A stretch of DNA of 59,766 nt from positions 1 through 59,766 of the forward strand of contig JAHDHH010000016.1 in assembly GCA_020631405.1 (NCBI GenBank), written 5' to 3'. This document shows positions 21,083-29,727 of the stretch, one piece after another. Within the stretch, counting starts at the first letter, position 1, and each line of letters starts with the position of its first letter. Made by a program: the position numbers and the translations under genes. The DNA comes from Saprospiraceae bacterium (GTDB taxonomy: Bacteria; Bacteroidota; Bacteroidia; Chitinophagales; Saprospiraceae). The notes under the pieces are model-generated. The model had not been told where the DNA came from, did not search any database, and saw only the letters and a program-made list of their open reading frames with translations.

Positions 21083-21102
21083 TCAAATGACAAATTACAC
21101 CT

Positions 21103-21870
21103 ATGCTTATTGATACTCATGCACACATCTATACTGATGAGTTTGCCAAAGATATAGACTCTATCCTTCAAGCCGCAAGAGATGCTCAAGTTTCGAAGAT
21201 ATATATGCCTAATATTGATAGGACTAGCATAGATGCGATGCATCACTTGGCTGACACCTATCCTGACCTGTGCCTGCCTATGATGGGACTGCACCCTTGC
21301 TATGTCGAGGAAGACTACAAAGCACAGTTAGCCGAATTCAAGGCATTGCATGACTCTGAGCGGACATACTATGGAGTAGGAGAGATTGGTCTAGATTACT
21401 ATTGGGATCTGACATTTAAGACTCAGCAAAAAGCTGCTTTTGAGACACAGGTCAACTGGGGAATAGAGTTAGACTTGCCGATTATCATTCATTCTAGAGA
21501 TAGTCTTGATGACTCTATTGACATGGTGAGTAGCCTACAAAATGGCTCACTGAGTGGAGTTTTTCATTGTTTTAACGGAACTATTGATCAAGCAAAAAAG
21601 GCCCTTGACTGTGGCTTCTACCTTGGATTAGGAGGTGTGATTACCTTTAAGAATGCCAAACTCGGTGACATGGTCAAGTACCTGCCACAAGATAGGATAG
21701 TCTTAGAGACAGATAGCCCATACCTAGCGCCACACCCACATAGAGGTAGCAAAAACCAAAGTAAGTACATACCTGTCATTGCAGAAAAGGTTGCTGAGTT
21801 TAGAGAAGAGTCTTTTGATGTCGTAGCGGGGTATACTACTGCTAATGCTAATGTCTTATTTAAGGCTTAA
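21103..21870 (+). CDS. TatD family metal-dependent hydrolase
   Basis: 255 residues of the TatD DNase/amidohydrolase family. Metal ligands are visible as I-D-T-H-A-H at residues 3-8, G-E-I-G-L-D-Y-Y near 94, H-S-R near 131, F-H-C-F-N-G near 157 and E-T-D-S-P-Y-L-A-P near 205. TatD proteins are 3'-5' exonucleases or related phosphodiesterases acting in the cytoplasm. Its stop overlaps the stop of the EamA permease gene by 4 bp, tail to tail. Confidence 0.93.
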   Translation: MLIDTHAHIYTDEFAKDIDSILQAARDAQVSKIYMPNIDRTSIDAMHHLADTYPDLCLPMMGLHPCYVEEDYKAQLAEFKALHDSERTYYGVGEIGLDYYWDLTFKTQQKAAFETQVNWGIELDLPIIIHSRDSLDDSIDMVSSLQNGSLSGVFHCFNGTIDQAKKALDCGFYLGLGGVITFKNAKLGDMVKYLPQDRIVLETDSPYLAPHPHRGSKNQSKYIPVIAEKVAEFREESFDVVAGYTTANANVLFKA

Positions 21871-22769
21871 GTCTTCCTTTTAACTAAGTATATCCCAGAC
21901 AGTATCAACAAGAATCCTACAAGGTGACTCCAGATTAATACTTCGCCATCGACTATGCCCCAGAGTAAGGCAACTAGAGGGATGATGTAGCTCACCAAAG
22001 ATCCAAATATCGCGTCAGTTCGTTGGACTAGCCTGTAGAATACGATTGTAGATAATGTAGTGCCGACAATGGCGAGGGTACAGAGTGACAATATTGAAGT
22101 CAACCTATCTGGATGGTGAGTAGCATGTTCGATAAAGTCCGTAGAGGAGAATAAGTAGCACCAAGCGAATAGCCCCACACTTGCGAATGACATAATCGTA
22201 ATATCGAGTGGTTTGATCTTACTAAGCTTGTGGTTGACTACATTGACGCTTATCCCATAGCAGAAAGTCGCTAGTACGATGAGGAGTCCATAGTTGATGT
22301 GAGTCAAGTCTATGACCCCAGTGCCAAATAAGATCAAGAATGTAGCACCGATGAATCCAAGTAGGATGCCTGTTGCTTCCACAACCTTGAATGTCCTAGA
22401 AAAAAACAACCAGGCTATGATAATGGTAAATAATGGAGTCAAACTATTGAGGACACCAGCTATACCGCTATCAATCTTGACTTCAGCATGAGAGAACAGT
22501 AGGGCAGGTAGCAGGTTGCCTGTCAACCCAACCACTAAGAAGATTGGGAGTAAGTTCCACTGCTGTAGCTTCCACCTAGAAATGAGTATTGGGAGTATGG
22601 CAAGGGTAGATATGCCAATCCTCAAGGTACCCACTTCGTCAGGGCTAAATGCTAACAGGGATTTTTTGATAAGAATGAATGAACTTCCCCAGATTAGACT
22701 AAGGGCAATGAGCACAAACCAAGGAGCAAGACTCCAAGACCAAAAATCTGATTGTGGCTTTGCGTTCAT
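21867..22769 (-). CDS. EamA/DMT family permease
   Basis: 300 residues with ten hydrophobic segments arranged as two EamA repeats; the first starts I-A-L-S-L-I-W-G-S-S-F-I-L-I-K-K. These are drug/metabolite transporters, often exporters of amino acids or metabolites. No motif fixes the substrate. It appears to be a single gene. Confidence 0.87.
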   Translation of the reverse strand: MNAKPQSDFWSWSLAPWFVLIALSLIWGSSFILIKKSLLAFSPDEVGTLRIGISTLAILPILISRWKLQQWNLLPIFLVVGLTGNLLPALLFSHAEVKIDSGIAGVLNSLTPLFTIIIAWLFFSRTFKVVEATGILLGFIGATFLILFGTGVIDLTHINYGLLIVLATFCYGISVNVVNHKLSKIKPLDITIMSFASVGLFAWCYLFSSTDFIEHATHHPDRLTSILSLCTLAIVGTTLSTIVFYRLVQRTDAIFGSLVSYIIPLVALLWGIVDGEVLIWSHLVGFLLILSGIYLVKRKT

Positions 22770-22851
22770 GATGTTAGTTCAATTTCCTCTTTATGACTCA
22801 CTCCTGACCATAAAGTTGCTCAAATGTAGTCTCTATTTAGGTTAACATCAT

Positions 22852-22889
22852 AAAAAAAAGGATATCAAGCTCATTAGCTCGATATCCTT
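22852..22889 (-). terminator. Intrinsic terminator of the ECF sigma operon
   Basis: On the minus strand the sequence AAGGATATC at 22889-22881 pairs with GATATCCTT at 22866-22858, with an inner AGCT/AGCT pairing, and is followed by an unbroken run of T through 22852. It lies 31 bp beyond the stop of the 22920-23402 gene, so it closes the sigma-regulator-periplasmic protein operon. Confidence 0.85.
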
Positions 22890-22919
22890 CGGCGTTATTT
22901 ACAGTAATCAATACTGTAT

Positions 22920-23402
22920 TTACCTTTCGTTGCCTTGTCCTTTTCTTCTTTCGACACGGCGATTGTCCATTGATTCTTTAATTTTAGACAACATTTCTCT
23001 TTTGAATTGCTCCTCTGCAAAGAATAATTTGATAATCTTTTGATTGGATAACTTACCTGAAAGATCACGCATTAGGTCAGCTTTTAAGTCAACCTTTTTC
23101 TGTTCATTGACTAGGTAGTCATCGATCAGTTTCGCTGCTTCTTGGTCATTTAGTCCAGCTAGACTACTACCGTCTCTAGATTGCCTATCTCCTCGAATTT
23201 GTTTCCTCATGTCTTTGAGTGCATTCGTGTAGCCATTGTAGATTGGCCAGAATTGTTCTGATTCCTTGGGTGTAAGTTCTAGAGTATTGGTGATGTAGGC
23301 GATTCTAGTGGATTCGATTTTTTGCATTCTGTCTGCTCTTTGCTCTTGCCCAAACAGTGCTAGGGTACAAAGCATGACACAAAATATCATTGTATACTTC
23401 AT
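22920..23402 (-). CDS. Periplasmic Spy/CpxP-like protein of an ECF sigma operon
   Basis: 160 residues with a signal peptide (M-K-Y-T-M-I-F-C-V-M-L-C-T-L-A-L-F-G) and an all-helical, highly charged mature part. L-E-L-T-P-K-E-S-E-Q-F-W-P-I-Y near residues 42-56 is the pattern seen in Bacteroidota proteins resembling Spy/CpxP and heavy-metal sensor-like domains. It is the third gene of an operon after a sigma factor and a membrane-anchored partner, so it may respond to or buffer envelope stress (inference). Confidence 0.75.
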   Translation of the reverse strand: MKYTMIFCVMLCTLALFGQEQRADRMQKIESTRIAYITNTLELTPKESEQFWPIYNGYTNALKDMRKQIRGDRQSRDGSSLAGLNDQEAAKLIDDYLVNEQKKVDLKADLMRDLSGKLSNQKIIKLFFAEEQFKREMLSKIKESMDNRRVERRKGQGNER

Positions 23403-23430
23403 AATAATTAATTTTAAAAATAGCTTAGGG

Positions 23431-23886
23431 TTAAATAAAATCTATAAGGTCATCAATTGATAATTCTTCATCTTCGATAAAGTCAAACATTTCATCACTA
23501 TTGTCAATAATGAGGTCTTCTGACTGAATCATGTCGACTAACTCTTCTAAATCAAGGTCGCTAGCATCTGCCATGAGGTAATCGATATATTCAGCGTTGT
23601 ACTCTGCTATGAGTTGATGCTCAGGTTCAGGGCTGCTAAAAAACCACATTGCACTTGCTAGTACTATCACTGCCGCTGCTACCCTAAGTAAGCCAAGATA
23701 CCTTGTCTTAGTCTCAGGTCTTTGCTTGCTTACCACACTCTCCTGCATCGTAGCAAAGTATTGGTCAGGCATGGTCATACCTTCTCCTTTGTCTCCATTT
23801 ATTGACTCTAGTACTCTGTCTTGCAATCCGTCAAAATAGCCATCTGGAGTATGTAGTCCATCTGTTGTAGGTCGCTGCTTATTCAT
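23431..23886 (-). CDS. Membrane-anchored regulator, likely anti-sigma factor
   Basis: 151 residues: a soluble N-terminal part with a repeated P-D-(G/Q)-Y-F-x-x-x-(Q) motif near residues 14 and 40, one membrane span near residues 68-85 (R-V-A-A-A-V-I-V-L-A-S-A-M-W-F-F), and a very acidic C-terminal tail. Its start overlaps the end of the sigma gene by 8 bp. Position and topology fit an anti-sigma factor, but I see no classic zinc-binding H-x3-C-x2-C motif, so this is inferred from context. Confidence 0.65.
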   Translation of the reverse strand: MNKQRPTTDGLHTPDGYFDGLQDRVLESINGDKGEGMTMPDQYFATMQESVVSKQRPETKTRYLGLLRVAAAVIVLASAMWFFSSPEPEHQLIAEYNAEYIDYLMADASDLDLEELVDMIQSEDLIIDNSDEMFDFIEDEELSIDDLIDFI

Positions 23887-24424
23887 GATATATATTACTC
23901 TCTGTTACTTCTTGTTGTATTTTCTTGACTGCATGGTGGTAACTAGCCTTTAAAGCCCCGACTGAGGTATCAAGTATTTCGGACATCTCAGTATACTTCA
24001 TCTCTTGGTAGTACTTCATATTGAACACCAACATTTGCTTTTCAGGTAGATTGCTAATTGCTGTTTTTAGCTTAAGCTGTACAGAGTCTCCTTCAAAGTA
24101 TGGGTCGGTTAGTAGCTTATTCTCTACAAATTCACTAATGTCACCATGGGTATGTTTTTTAGCTCTAGCGATATGAGAAAGTGCCTCATTAGTCGCTATC
24201 CTATATAACCAAGTAAACAATGAAGACTTGCCTTCGAATGATGATACATGTCTAAATACTTTGACAAACACATTCTGAATGACATCATCAGTATCCTCAT
24301 GGGTCAATACTATCCTTCTGATATGCCAGTACAAGCGTTCTTGGTACTTGGTCATTAAGGCTCTAAACCCAGCATTTTGTTGGTTAGAGTCTCTCAATTG
24401 TGATAGTATAGCTTCGTCAGTCAA
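23879..24424 (-). CDS. ECF-type RNA polymerase sigma factor
   Basis: 181 residues with sigma region 2 (D-D-V-I-Q-N-V-F-V-K-V-F, then F-T-W-L-Y-R-I-A-T-N-E) and sigma region 4 (L-P-E-K-Q-M-L-V-F-N-M-K-Y, ending in a helix-turn-helix with T-S-V-G-A-L-K-A-S-Y-H-H-A). It heads a three-gene operon with a probable anti-sigma factor and a Spy-like periplasmic protein, so an envelope-stress regulon is likely. Confidence 0.92.
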   Translation of the reverse strand: MTDEAILSQLRDSNQQNAGFRALMTKYQERLYWHIRRIVLTHEDTDDVIQNVFVKVFRHVSSFEGKSSLFTWLYRIATNEALSHIARAKKHTHGDISEFVENKLLTDPYFEGDSVQLKLKTAISNLPEKQMLVFNMKYYQEMKYTEMSEILDTSVGALKASYHHAVKKIQQEVTESNIYHE

Positions 24425-24903
24425 TTGTTATTGTGGTTACTTATCTCTTGGATGGTAAATCTTTACAATGGTTTAATCTGCTTTTAAAATAAATTCGATT
24501 TTGTATTCTGTAGGGCAGATGTTTTTCAACTACCAAGTCTGTATCTTCTGTTTTCTTGATAAGAAAGAAGTAAAAAATCAAGGCTGTTCGTATTTCTTCA
24601 CATTCCTAAATAGCAAAAATCCTAAACAGAATAAAACTCGTCTAAAGTTATCTTTTTAGCATAATAAATAGATTGCTAGTGATATATTTTCATGCTTAAT
24701 GCTCTTGAGACTCAGGCACTATTCCGTTATTCATGGATTTTTACTACTTATCCATAAAAATACAACATGCCAGTCCTTATGGTTATAACCACTAAAAATT
24801 TTCAAAACCAAGAATTTAATCATTCGAGTAAATATGAATTCATAAATTTTGAAAATAGTTGCTACAAGTATACACCTCTTGCTCTATCAATAGGACTGCT
24901 CCA
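24425..24903 (+). other. Gene-free AT-rich intergenic region
   Basis: I see no credible ORF in this 479-bp stretch between the sigma gene and the patatin-like gene. It contains a perfect 12-bp palindrome, TGGTTATAACCA, at 24780-24791, and an inverted repeat ATTTTCAAAA at 24798-24807 with TTTTGAAAAT at 24847-24856. The palindrome could be a regulator site. It should also hold the promoter of the sigma operon, but I could not place a clear -33/-7 pair. Confidence 0.4.
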
Positions 24904-26007
24904 CTAGAACCTCAAGGGCTCGATCACATCTATTAGTTGCCCTGTTTGATAGAGATTATCAAATTCTGCTACTATCTCCTGACCTCTTGCGGCTACTGTT
25001 TTCCAATAGCTAATCCGTTCTGGATTCTTTCCAATATAGGCTTTCCAGTCCGAACTATCTGATATTTTTTGATTTGGTAGACTAGCTATGTATGCTTGCG
25101 AAGGAGAAATCATTATCATCTTATCCAAGACATCACCATTAAATTTTCGGTAAGGTAGGTACTGGTCAAAGTAGCCTTGACTCAAGGTGTCCATATAATG
25201 TGGGAAGAGTACAAGTCCGTCCGTAGTATAGTCTAGTCCGATCTGATAATCTATGATGGCACCATCCCAAAGGACTCCATCTAGGCTTGGAATGCTGTCC
25301 ACTGGATGCATCAAGAAAGGAAGGGTGCCGGTGGACCTGAGCATGTGGACGATATGTTCGTCTGTATATTGGAGGTATTGAGTGCTGAACTCGTCCTTGC
25401 AGATAACCGATTGGTCGGCGGTATTAGTAAATATGATCCTCTCTACATCAGACTTGAGTAGGTTTCGAGAAAGAGCATTCTTCAAGCCTAGCTTGCCAAA
25501 GTAGAACTGCTGTTGTCGCTTAGTTAGTCGACCTGTATGGCATAGAGCAGCGATGACAAAGAGTCTTTTTGTCTGATTATGTAGTAGGTCTGCTGCTGTA
25601 TTCTCACCAAGGATGCCACTCACTACACGATCAAGACCACTAGAAACCACCTCCGGCGGTGGTAGAGTATCATAGCTCTGATTGATATAATAGTCAAGGA
25701 AGCGATCAAAGGCATCCAATGTGTCAGGCAAGGCATGGCAGAGCATCCTCCATGCTCCAGAAGAAGAGCCCACTAAGTGAAGGGGTTCAATCCTATCATG
25801 AAACCAATGTTCTGCCAAATACTTATCAAAGGCGTAGAGAGCTATCCACCTTGGTCCTCCTGCTGCTGCATTCATTACTGAGATGTCGCTTGGAGAGAGT
25901 CCATGAGATTTGATATGCTTGATTGCAGATGCACCAGCTTTGATTGTGAAAGTGTGTGGTTTGATAGTGGTTGGTTTTCTAAAGTTTAGAGATAAAGATA
26001 CTAGCAA
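24904..26007 (-). CDS. Patatin-like phospholipase family protein
   Basis: 367 residues. The oxyanion-type glycine stretch A-A-A-G-G-P-R-W lies near residue 48, the nucleophile elbow G-S-S-S-G-A-W (G-x-S-x-G) near residue 81, and the dyad aspartate in W-D-G-A-I near residue 247. These are the signatures of patatin-like Ser-Asp lipid acyl hydrolases. There is no clear signal peptide or membrane span, so a cytoplasmic or peripheral membrane role is likely. It is not in an evident operon. Confidence 0.8.
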   Translation of the reverse strand: MLVSLSLNFRKPTTIKPHTFTIKAGASAIKHIKSHGLSPSDISVMNAAAGGPRWIALYAFDKYLAEHWFHDRIEPLHLVGSSSGAWRMLCHALPDTLDAFDRFLDYYINQSYDTLPPPEVVSSGLDRVVSGILGENTAADLLHNQTKRLFVIAALCHTGRLTKRQQQFYFGKLGLKNALSRNLLKSDVERIIFTNTADQSVICKDEFSTQYLQYTDEHIVHMLRSTGTLPFLMHPVDSIPSLDGVLWDGAIIDYQIGLDYTTDGLVLFPHYMDTLSQGYFDQYLPYRKFNGDVLDKMIMISPSQAYIASLPNQKISDSSDWKAYIGKNPERISYWKTVAARGQEIVAEFDNLYQTGQLIDVIEPLRF

Positions 26008-26127
26008 AAAAAGTCAAATCAAGAAATGCATGACGACAATCAAACACATTTGGCGTTTAGCAACACTCAGTACCAAAACTTAAAAACTAAAAGAGTCTGA
26101 TTTCAAGCCTACGCCAAAAACCCAAAA

Positions 26128-27645
26128 TCACTCCACCTTGACAACCCTCCCTACAAAATGTCTCTCCTTACTCACCACTTCCATGATGTAGATGCCAGCT
26201 CCATGCTCAGCGAGTGAAGTCTGTAGACTACCAGCATAGGTAAAAGACTGCTGATCAACTAACTGTCCATCCCATGATCTAATGTAGAGTATACCTTGCC
26301 TTAGCTCATCGGGAAAGGATAGAGTCACAGCATCAGAAGTAGGATTAGGATAAATATCCAAGTCATGCACTATCTCAATAGGAATGTCAAACACATTTGT
26401 AATCGTCGGATCACAGACGGCATCTCCGTCAAGTCTGAAAACTGGATGATTGGGGATAGACGCTGGATTATTAGAGTCTCTTAACTTCAATCCTCGCTGT
26501 ACAAAATTGCAGGCTACACCCTTCTCATCAGGGTTGTTGATGACATGGAGACTTCTAACCCCATTAGTACTCGTCATATAGATCCTACAATCAGGACCAA
26601 TCTGCATGTAAGAAAAATTCGTCGGAAAAGGATCAATAAATCCATCATATGTATCTATCAGAATAATCTCATCTGCTGGATTGTCAGAGATAAGATCTAC
26701 TTGCACAAGTAGAGTCCTATTGGAGATATAGACAAATCTTCCATTAGGAGAAATAGCTACACCACTGAAAAAATCAACTGGAATTTGAGAAACTGAGATA
26801 TTCCGATAGTTAGAAAACTCACAAGTAGATCTATCAAAATCAAAGACATCTAACCCAGTATATGGACAAAATTTTACATACTTACCACCATCAGGAGAAA
26901 AGCAAGCTTGTCCACCTCCACTACATCTAGACTCCAAACTACTTTGATTTTCATATTTTGATTCTTCAACTAGGGCTATTCCAGCAGAATCAATTAAGAA
27001 TTTTAATACATATCCAGAATCTACTGTTTCAGTATAATCTATCAACCACCAATCGAGTCCATTGCTATGCCTGATAGCCTCCATATACCCAGAGGGCTTA
27101 TATCTGATAGAGTCTATCTTTACATTCTTTTGAGTAACTACTAGCCCACTATAATCAATGTAACTGTACATTAAGTCAGGGAATGTTATGTCATTTAGTA
27201 AGTTTACTTTATTCTTATGAATAAAGTAAACTCCTTCGCCAGTGGGATCTTTTAGAAAGATTGAATTTGCATTAGACGGATACTCCCCATATTGACACCA
27301 GATATCATGTATTTCGCCAGGATTGATATCATGACCATTGTCTGCTATCTGGAATGTACTATCATAGATGGCGCAAGCATTAGAATACAATAATAACTCT
27401 CCTTGGTCATTACTGAAGGAAGTATTATTCAGACCTATTTCATTTCCTATATTAAAGGAATCAATAGTCAATTTGCCATCATTGAAGTCAAGAAGTGTCG
27501 CTTCATTGCCTTCAGCCGGTCCACCATTATTGGAAAACAGCCATATGTAATCATACTTGTCTTGTCCCTTTACGAAAACTGTTGAGACAATCCACAAGAC
27601 TAAAATTATAAACAAAGTTCGCCTGCTATATTGCATGGATGTCAA
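26128..27645 (-). CDS. Secreted protein with T9SS type A sorting domain
   Basis: 505 residues. The signal peptide covers about residues 1-27. The middle resembles a beta-propeller, with recurring S-P-D-G-x-Y and S-P-N-G-R-F-V-Y-I-S-N type strands. The last ~75 residues form the type A C-terminal sorting signal, opening with I-Y-P-N-P-T-S-D and closing with G-I-Y-I-M-E-V and a final V-V-K-V-E. It would be exported through the T9SS and anchored to or released from the cell surface. Its start overlaps by 4 bp the stop of a small upstream ORF encoding another sorting-domain fragment. Confidence 0.88.
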   Translation of the reverse strand: MTSMQYSRRTLFIILVLWIVSTVFVKGQDKYDYIWLFSNNGGPAEGNEATLLDFNDGKLTIDSFNIGNEIGLNNTSFSNDQGELLLYSNACAIYDSTFQIADNGHDINPGEIHDIWCQYGEYPSNANSIFLKDPTGEGVYFIHKNKVNLLNDITFPDLMYSYIDYSGLVVTQKNVKIDSIRYKPSGYMEAIRHSNGLDWWLIDYTETVDSGYVLKFLIDSAGIALVEESKYENQSSLESRCSGGGQACFSPDGGKYVKFCPYTGLDVFDFDRSTCEFSNYRNISVSQIPVDFFSGVAISPNGRFVYISNRTLLVQVDLISDNPADEIILIDTYDGFIDPFPTNFSYMQIGPDCRIYMTSTNGVRSLHVINNPDEKGVACNFVQRGLKLRDSNNPASIPNHPVFRLDGDAVCDPTITNVFDIPIEIVHDLDIYPNPTSDAVTLSFPDELRQGILYIRSWDGQLVDQQSFTYAGSLQTSLAEHGAGIYIMEVVSKERHFVGRVVKVE

Positions 27646-27890
27646 ATTACTAAAAACTTTGCAGTATGAACATTATCCTTAGTTCTACACGTGAAAATGT
27701 ACACTCCTTTAACAAGATTCAACATGTCCATCGAGCCGTTTGTAGCTAGAATGTCTAGCTCGACTGAAATAGCAGTTCCATTGATATCGTATACTTCGAT
27801 TGATCGTATTAATTCATCACCAGCATCAAAATAAATCTTTGTACATGACGGATGGCGATATTGATAACATGACCATAATCTTCTGGGCAT
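27642..27890 (-). pseudogene. Orphan T9SS sorting-domain fragment
   Basis: An 82-residue ORF whose last ~50 residues (I-E-V-Y-D-I-N-G-T-A-I through G-V-Y-I-F-T-C and K-F-L-V-I) match the C-terminal half of a T9SS type A sorting domain. There is no signal peptide and no cargo domain in front. The expected P-N-P opening is degraded to Y-R-H-P-S. I read it as the 3' remnant of a former cargo gene, left directly upstream of an intact one. A new start at 27890 is possible but would give a product that cannot enter the Sec pathway. Confidence 0.6.
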
Positions 27891-28032
27891 AACTCTGCAA
27901 TTGATAAAAGCTCATTTAAGTTGCACTGATAAAAATACTAGCCTAGCAATGACATTTCCCAAAACAACAAGAGTATTCTAGAATTATATTGACACTTTCG
28001 ATGTTAAACATAGTGGATTAACAATAGTGATC

Positions 28033-28239
28033 ATGGACGAAAAAAGAGTATTTTTCACAGTATCGAATCTTAAGATTATGTCAGCCAAGCACCTCTTAGC
28101 TGAAGCTGGTATTCAGGCATTTACTATCAATAAGATGGATTCGGCTCATGCGGGAGTCTTTGGTCACATTGAGCTGTATGTGGATACTAGTCAGGCTCAA
28201 GAGGCTAGGTCACTCCTTGTTGAACATGAGATTCTCTAG
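28033..28239 (+). CDS. DUF2007 domain protein
   Basis: 68 residues from ATG 28033; a GTG six bases earlier is less likely. The pattern (F-F-T-V-S-N-L-x-x-x-S-A-K-H-L-L-A-E-A-G-I-x-A-F, then G-H-I-E-L-Y-V and A-x-x-A-R-S-L-L) fits the DUF2007 putative signal-transducing fold, a small ferredoxin-like domain of unknown role. It lies 5' of trkA with about 150 bp between, on the same strand. Confidence 0.8.
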   Translation: MDEKRVFFTVSNLKIMSAKHLLAEAGIQAFTINKMDSAHAGVFGHIELYVDTSQAQEARSLLVEHEIL

Positions 28240-28386
28240 TCATCCAATAACTAGCTCTGAGGCTAGACGAGTAAGTTTATCACCATTTGCTTGTACAGCA
28301 ATTGATATAACCTTTACATTTGTCGCTTATTAGAGATGTAGACGACTCACTGAGGCAGTGCTGTATCTCTAGCGATTAAATAGTCT

Positions 28387-29727
28387 ATGAAAATTGTAAT
28401 AGCTGGAGCTGGTTCTGTGGGTTATCACCTTGCTAAGCTGCTTTCTCACGAAAATCAGGATATTACTATCATCGATACTGATGATGATGTACTTGACTCT
28501 GTCCGCAATAAGCTGGATGTGATGACAGTCTCTGGCAATGCTACTTCCCTCAATACTATGGTAGAGGCAGAAGTACGAAATGCAGACCTCTTCATCGCAG
28601 TAACCACAAGTGAGGATACAAATATGCTTACTGCCATCCTTGCCAAGCAGAAGGGTGCAGCGAAGACCATTGCAAGGGTCCGTAACCCAGAGTTCTTATC
28701 ACAACAGCAAAAAGAATATTTTTCAAAAATTGGGATTGATATACTGATATCACCTACCCAACTTGCCGCTTTGGAAATCAAGCGACTAATCAAGAGGGCA
28801 TCACTCACTGATAGTTTTGACTTTGAGGGAGAGAGACTGAGTATAGTCGGCTTTTCGATAGATGCTAACTCCAACTTGGTAGGGAAGACTGTGTCAGATA
28901 TTGATCAAGGTCAAGATACCTTCACTTATAGAGGTGTTGCTATTTTAAGGAATCATACGACCATCATTCCTAGGGGAAGCACAGTATTACTCAAGGGAGA
29001 CCACTTATACCTTAGCCTTAAGACTAAGCACATAGAAAAGGCCATGCCATTCCTCGGGAAGCAGAGTAAGAAGATCAAGAATGTCATGATCATAGGGGAT
29101 ACCCCTCTAGCCTTGAGTACAGCTGAGCTCTTGCAGGGTGTCTACAATGTCTCCTTGCTCATGCGCAACAAGGAAATAGGAAAGCGATTCTTAAAAACTC
29201 TAGATAATACCTTGGTCTCTATCGGAGATCCGAGCAATATGGAATTCTTAGCCCAGTGTGGACTGAGTAAGATGGATGCCTTCGTGGCTTTGACTCCCAA
29301 TTCAGAAATCAACATCCTCTCAAGTCTCCTCGCAGAAGAAAGTGGGGTATACAAGACTATAGCCCTTGTGGACAATGATGTCTACACCCATATCTCTCAG
29401 AATATAGGGGTAGATACCATCATCAATAAGAAAATCATCGCTGCCAACAATATCTTCAGGTTCGTCCGAAAGGGGAATATCGAAGCTATTGCGACCCTCC
29501 ATGGAGTGGATGCTGAGATCATCGAATTTCAGATAAGCAAGGCTGGTCGACTTACGGAATTGACCCTATCTGAGCTCAAGCTGCCCCTCGGAAGTATAGT
29601 AGCAGGCATAGTGAGAGGGCATCAGACAATTATTCCTGCTGGTAGTTTCAGGATGGCTCTTAATGACAAGGTCATCATATTTGTACTACCTGAGGCTATC
29701 AAATCCGTCGAAGAAATCTTTAAGTAA
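28387..29727 (+). CDS. trkA: Trk potassium uptake regulatory protein TrkA
   Basis: 446 residues with the tandem RCK layout: a Rossmann domain with G-A-G-S-V-G near residues 6-11 and a TrkA_C domain, then a second Rossmann-like domain near 225-350 and a second TrkA_C domain. It binds NAD(H) and gates the TrkH channel from the cytoplasmic side. The first nucleotide-binding motif is intact; the second, I-I-G-D-T-P, is degenerate as usual. Its stop overlaps the trkH start (TAATG). Confidence 0.95.
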   Translation: MKIVIAGAGSVGYHLAKLLSHENQDITIIDTDDDVLDSVRNKLDVMTVSGNATSLNTMVEAEVRNADLFIAVTTSEDTNMLTAILAKQKGAAKTIARVRNPEFLSQQQKEYFSKIGIDILISPTQLAALEIKRLIKRASLTDSFDFEGERLSIVGFSIDANSNLVGKTVSDIDQGQDTFTYRGVAILRNHTTIIPRGSTVLLKGDHLYLSLKTKHIEKAMPFLGKQSKKIKNVMIIGDTPLALSTAELLQGVYNVSLLMRNKEIGKRFLKTLDNTLVSIGDPSNMEFLAQCGLSKMDAFVALTPNSEINILSSLLAEESGVYKTIALVDNDVYTHISQNIGVDTIINKKIIAANNIFRFVRKGNIEAIATLHGVDAEIIEFQISKAGRLTELTLSELKLPLGSIVAGIVRGHQTIIPAGSFRMALNDKVIIFVLPEAIKSVEEIFK

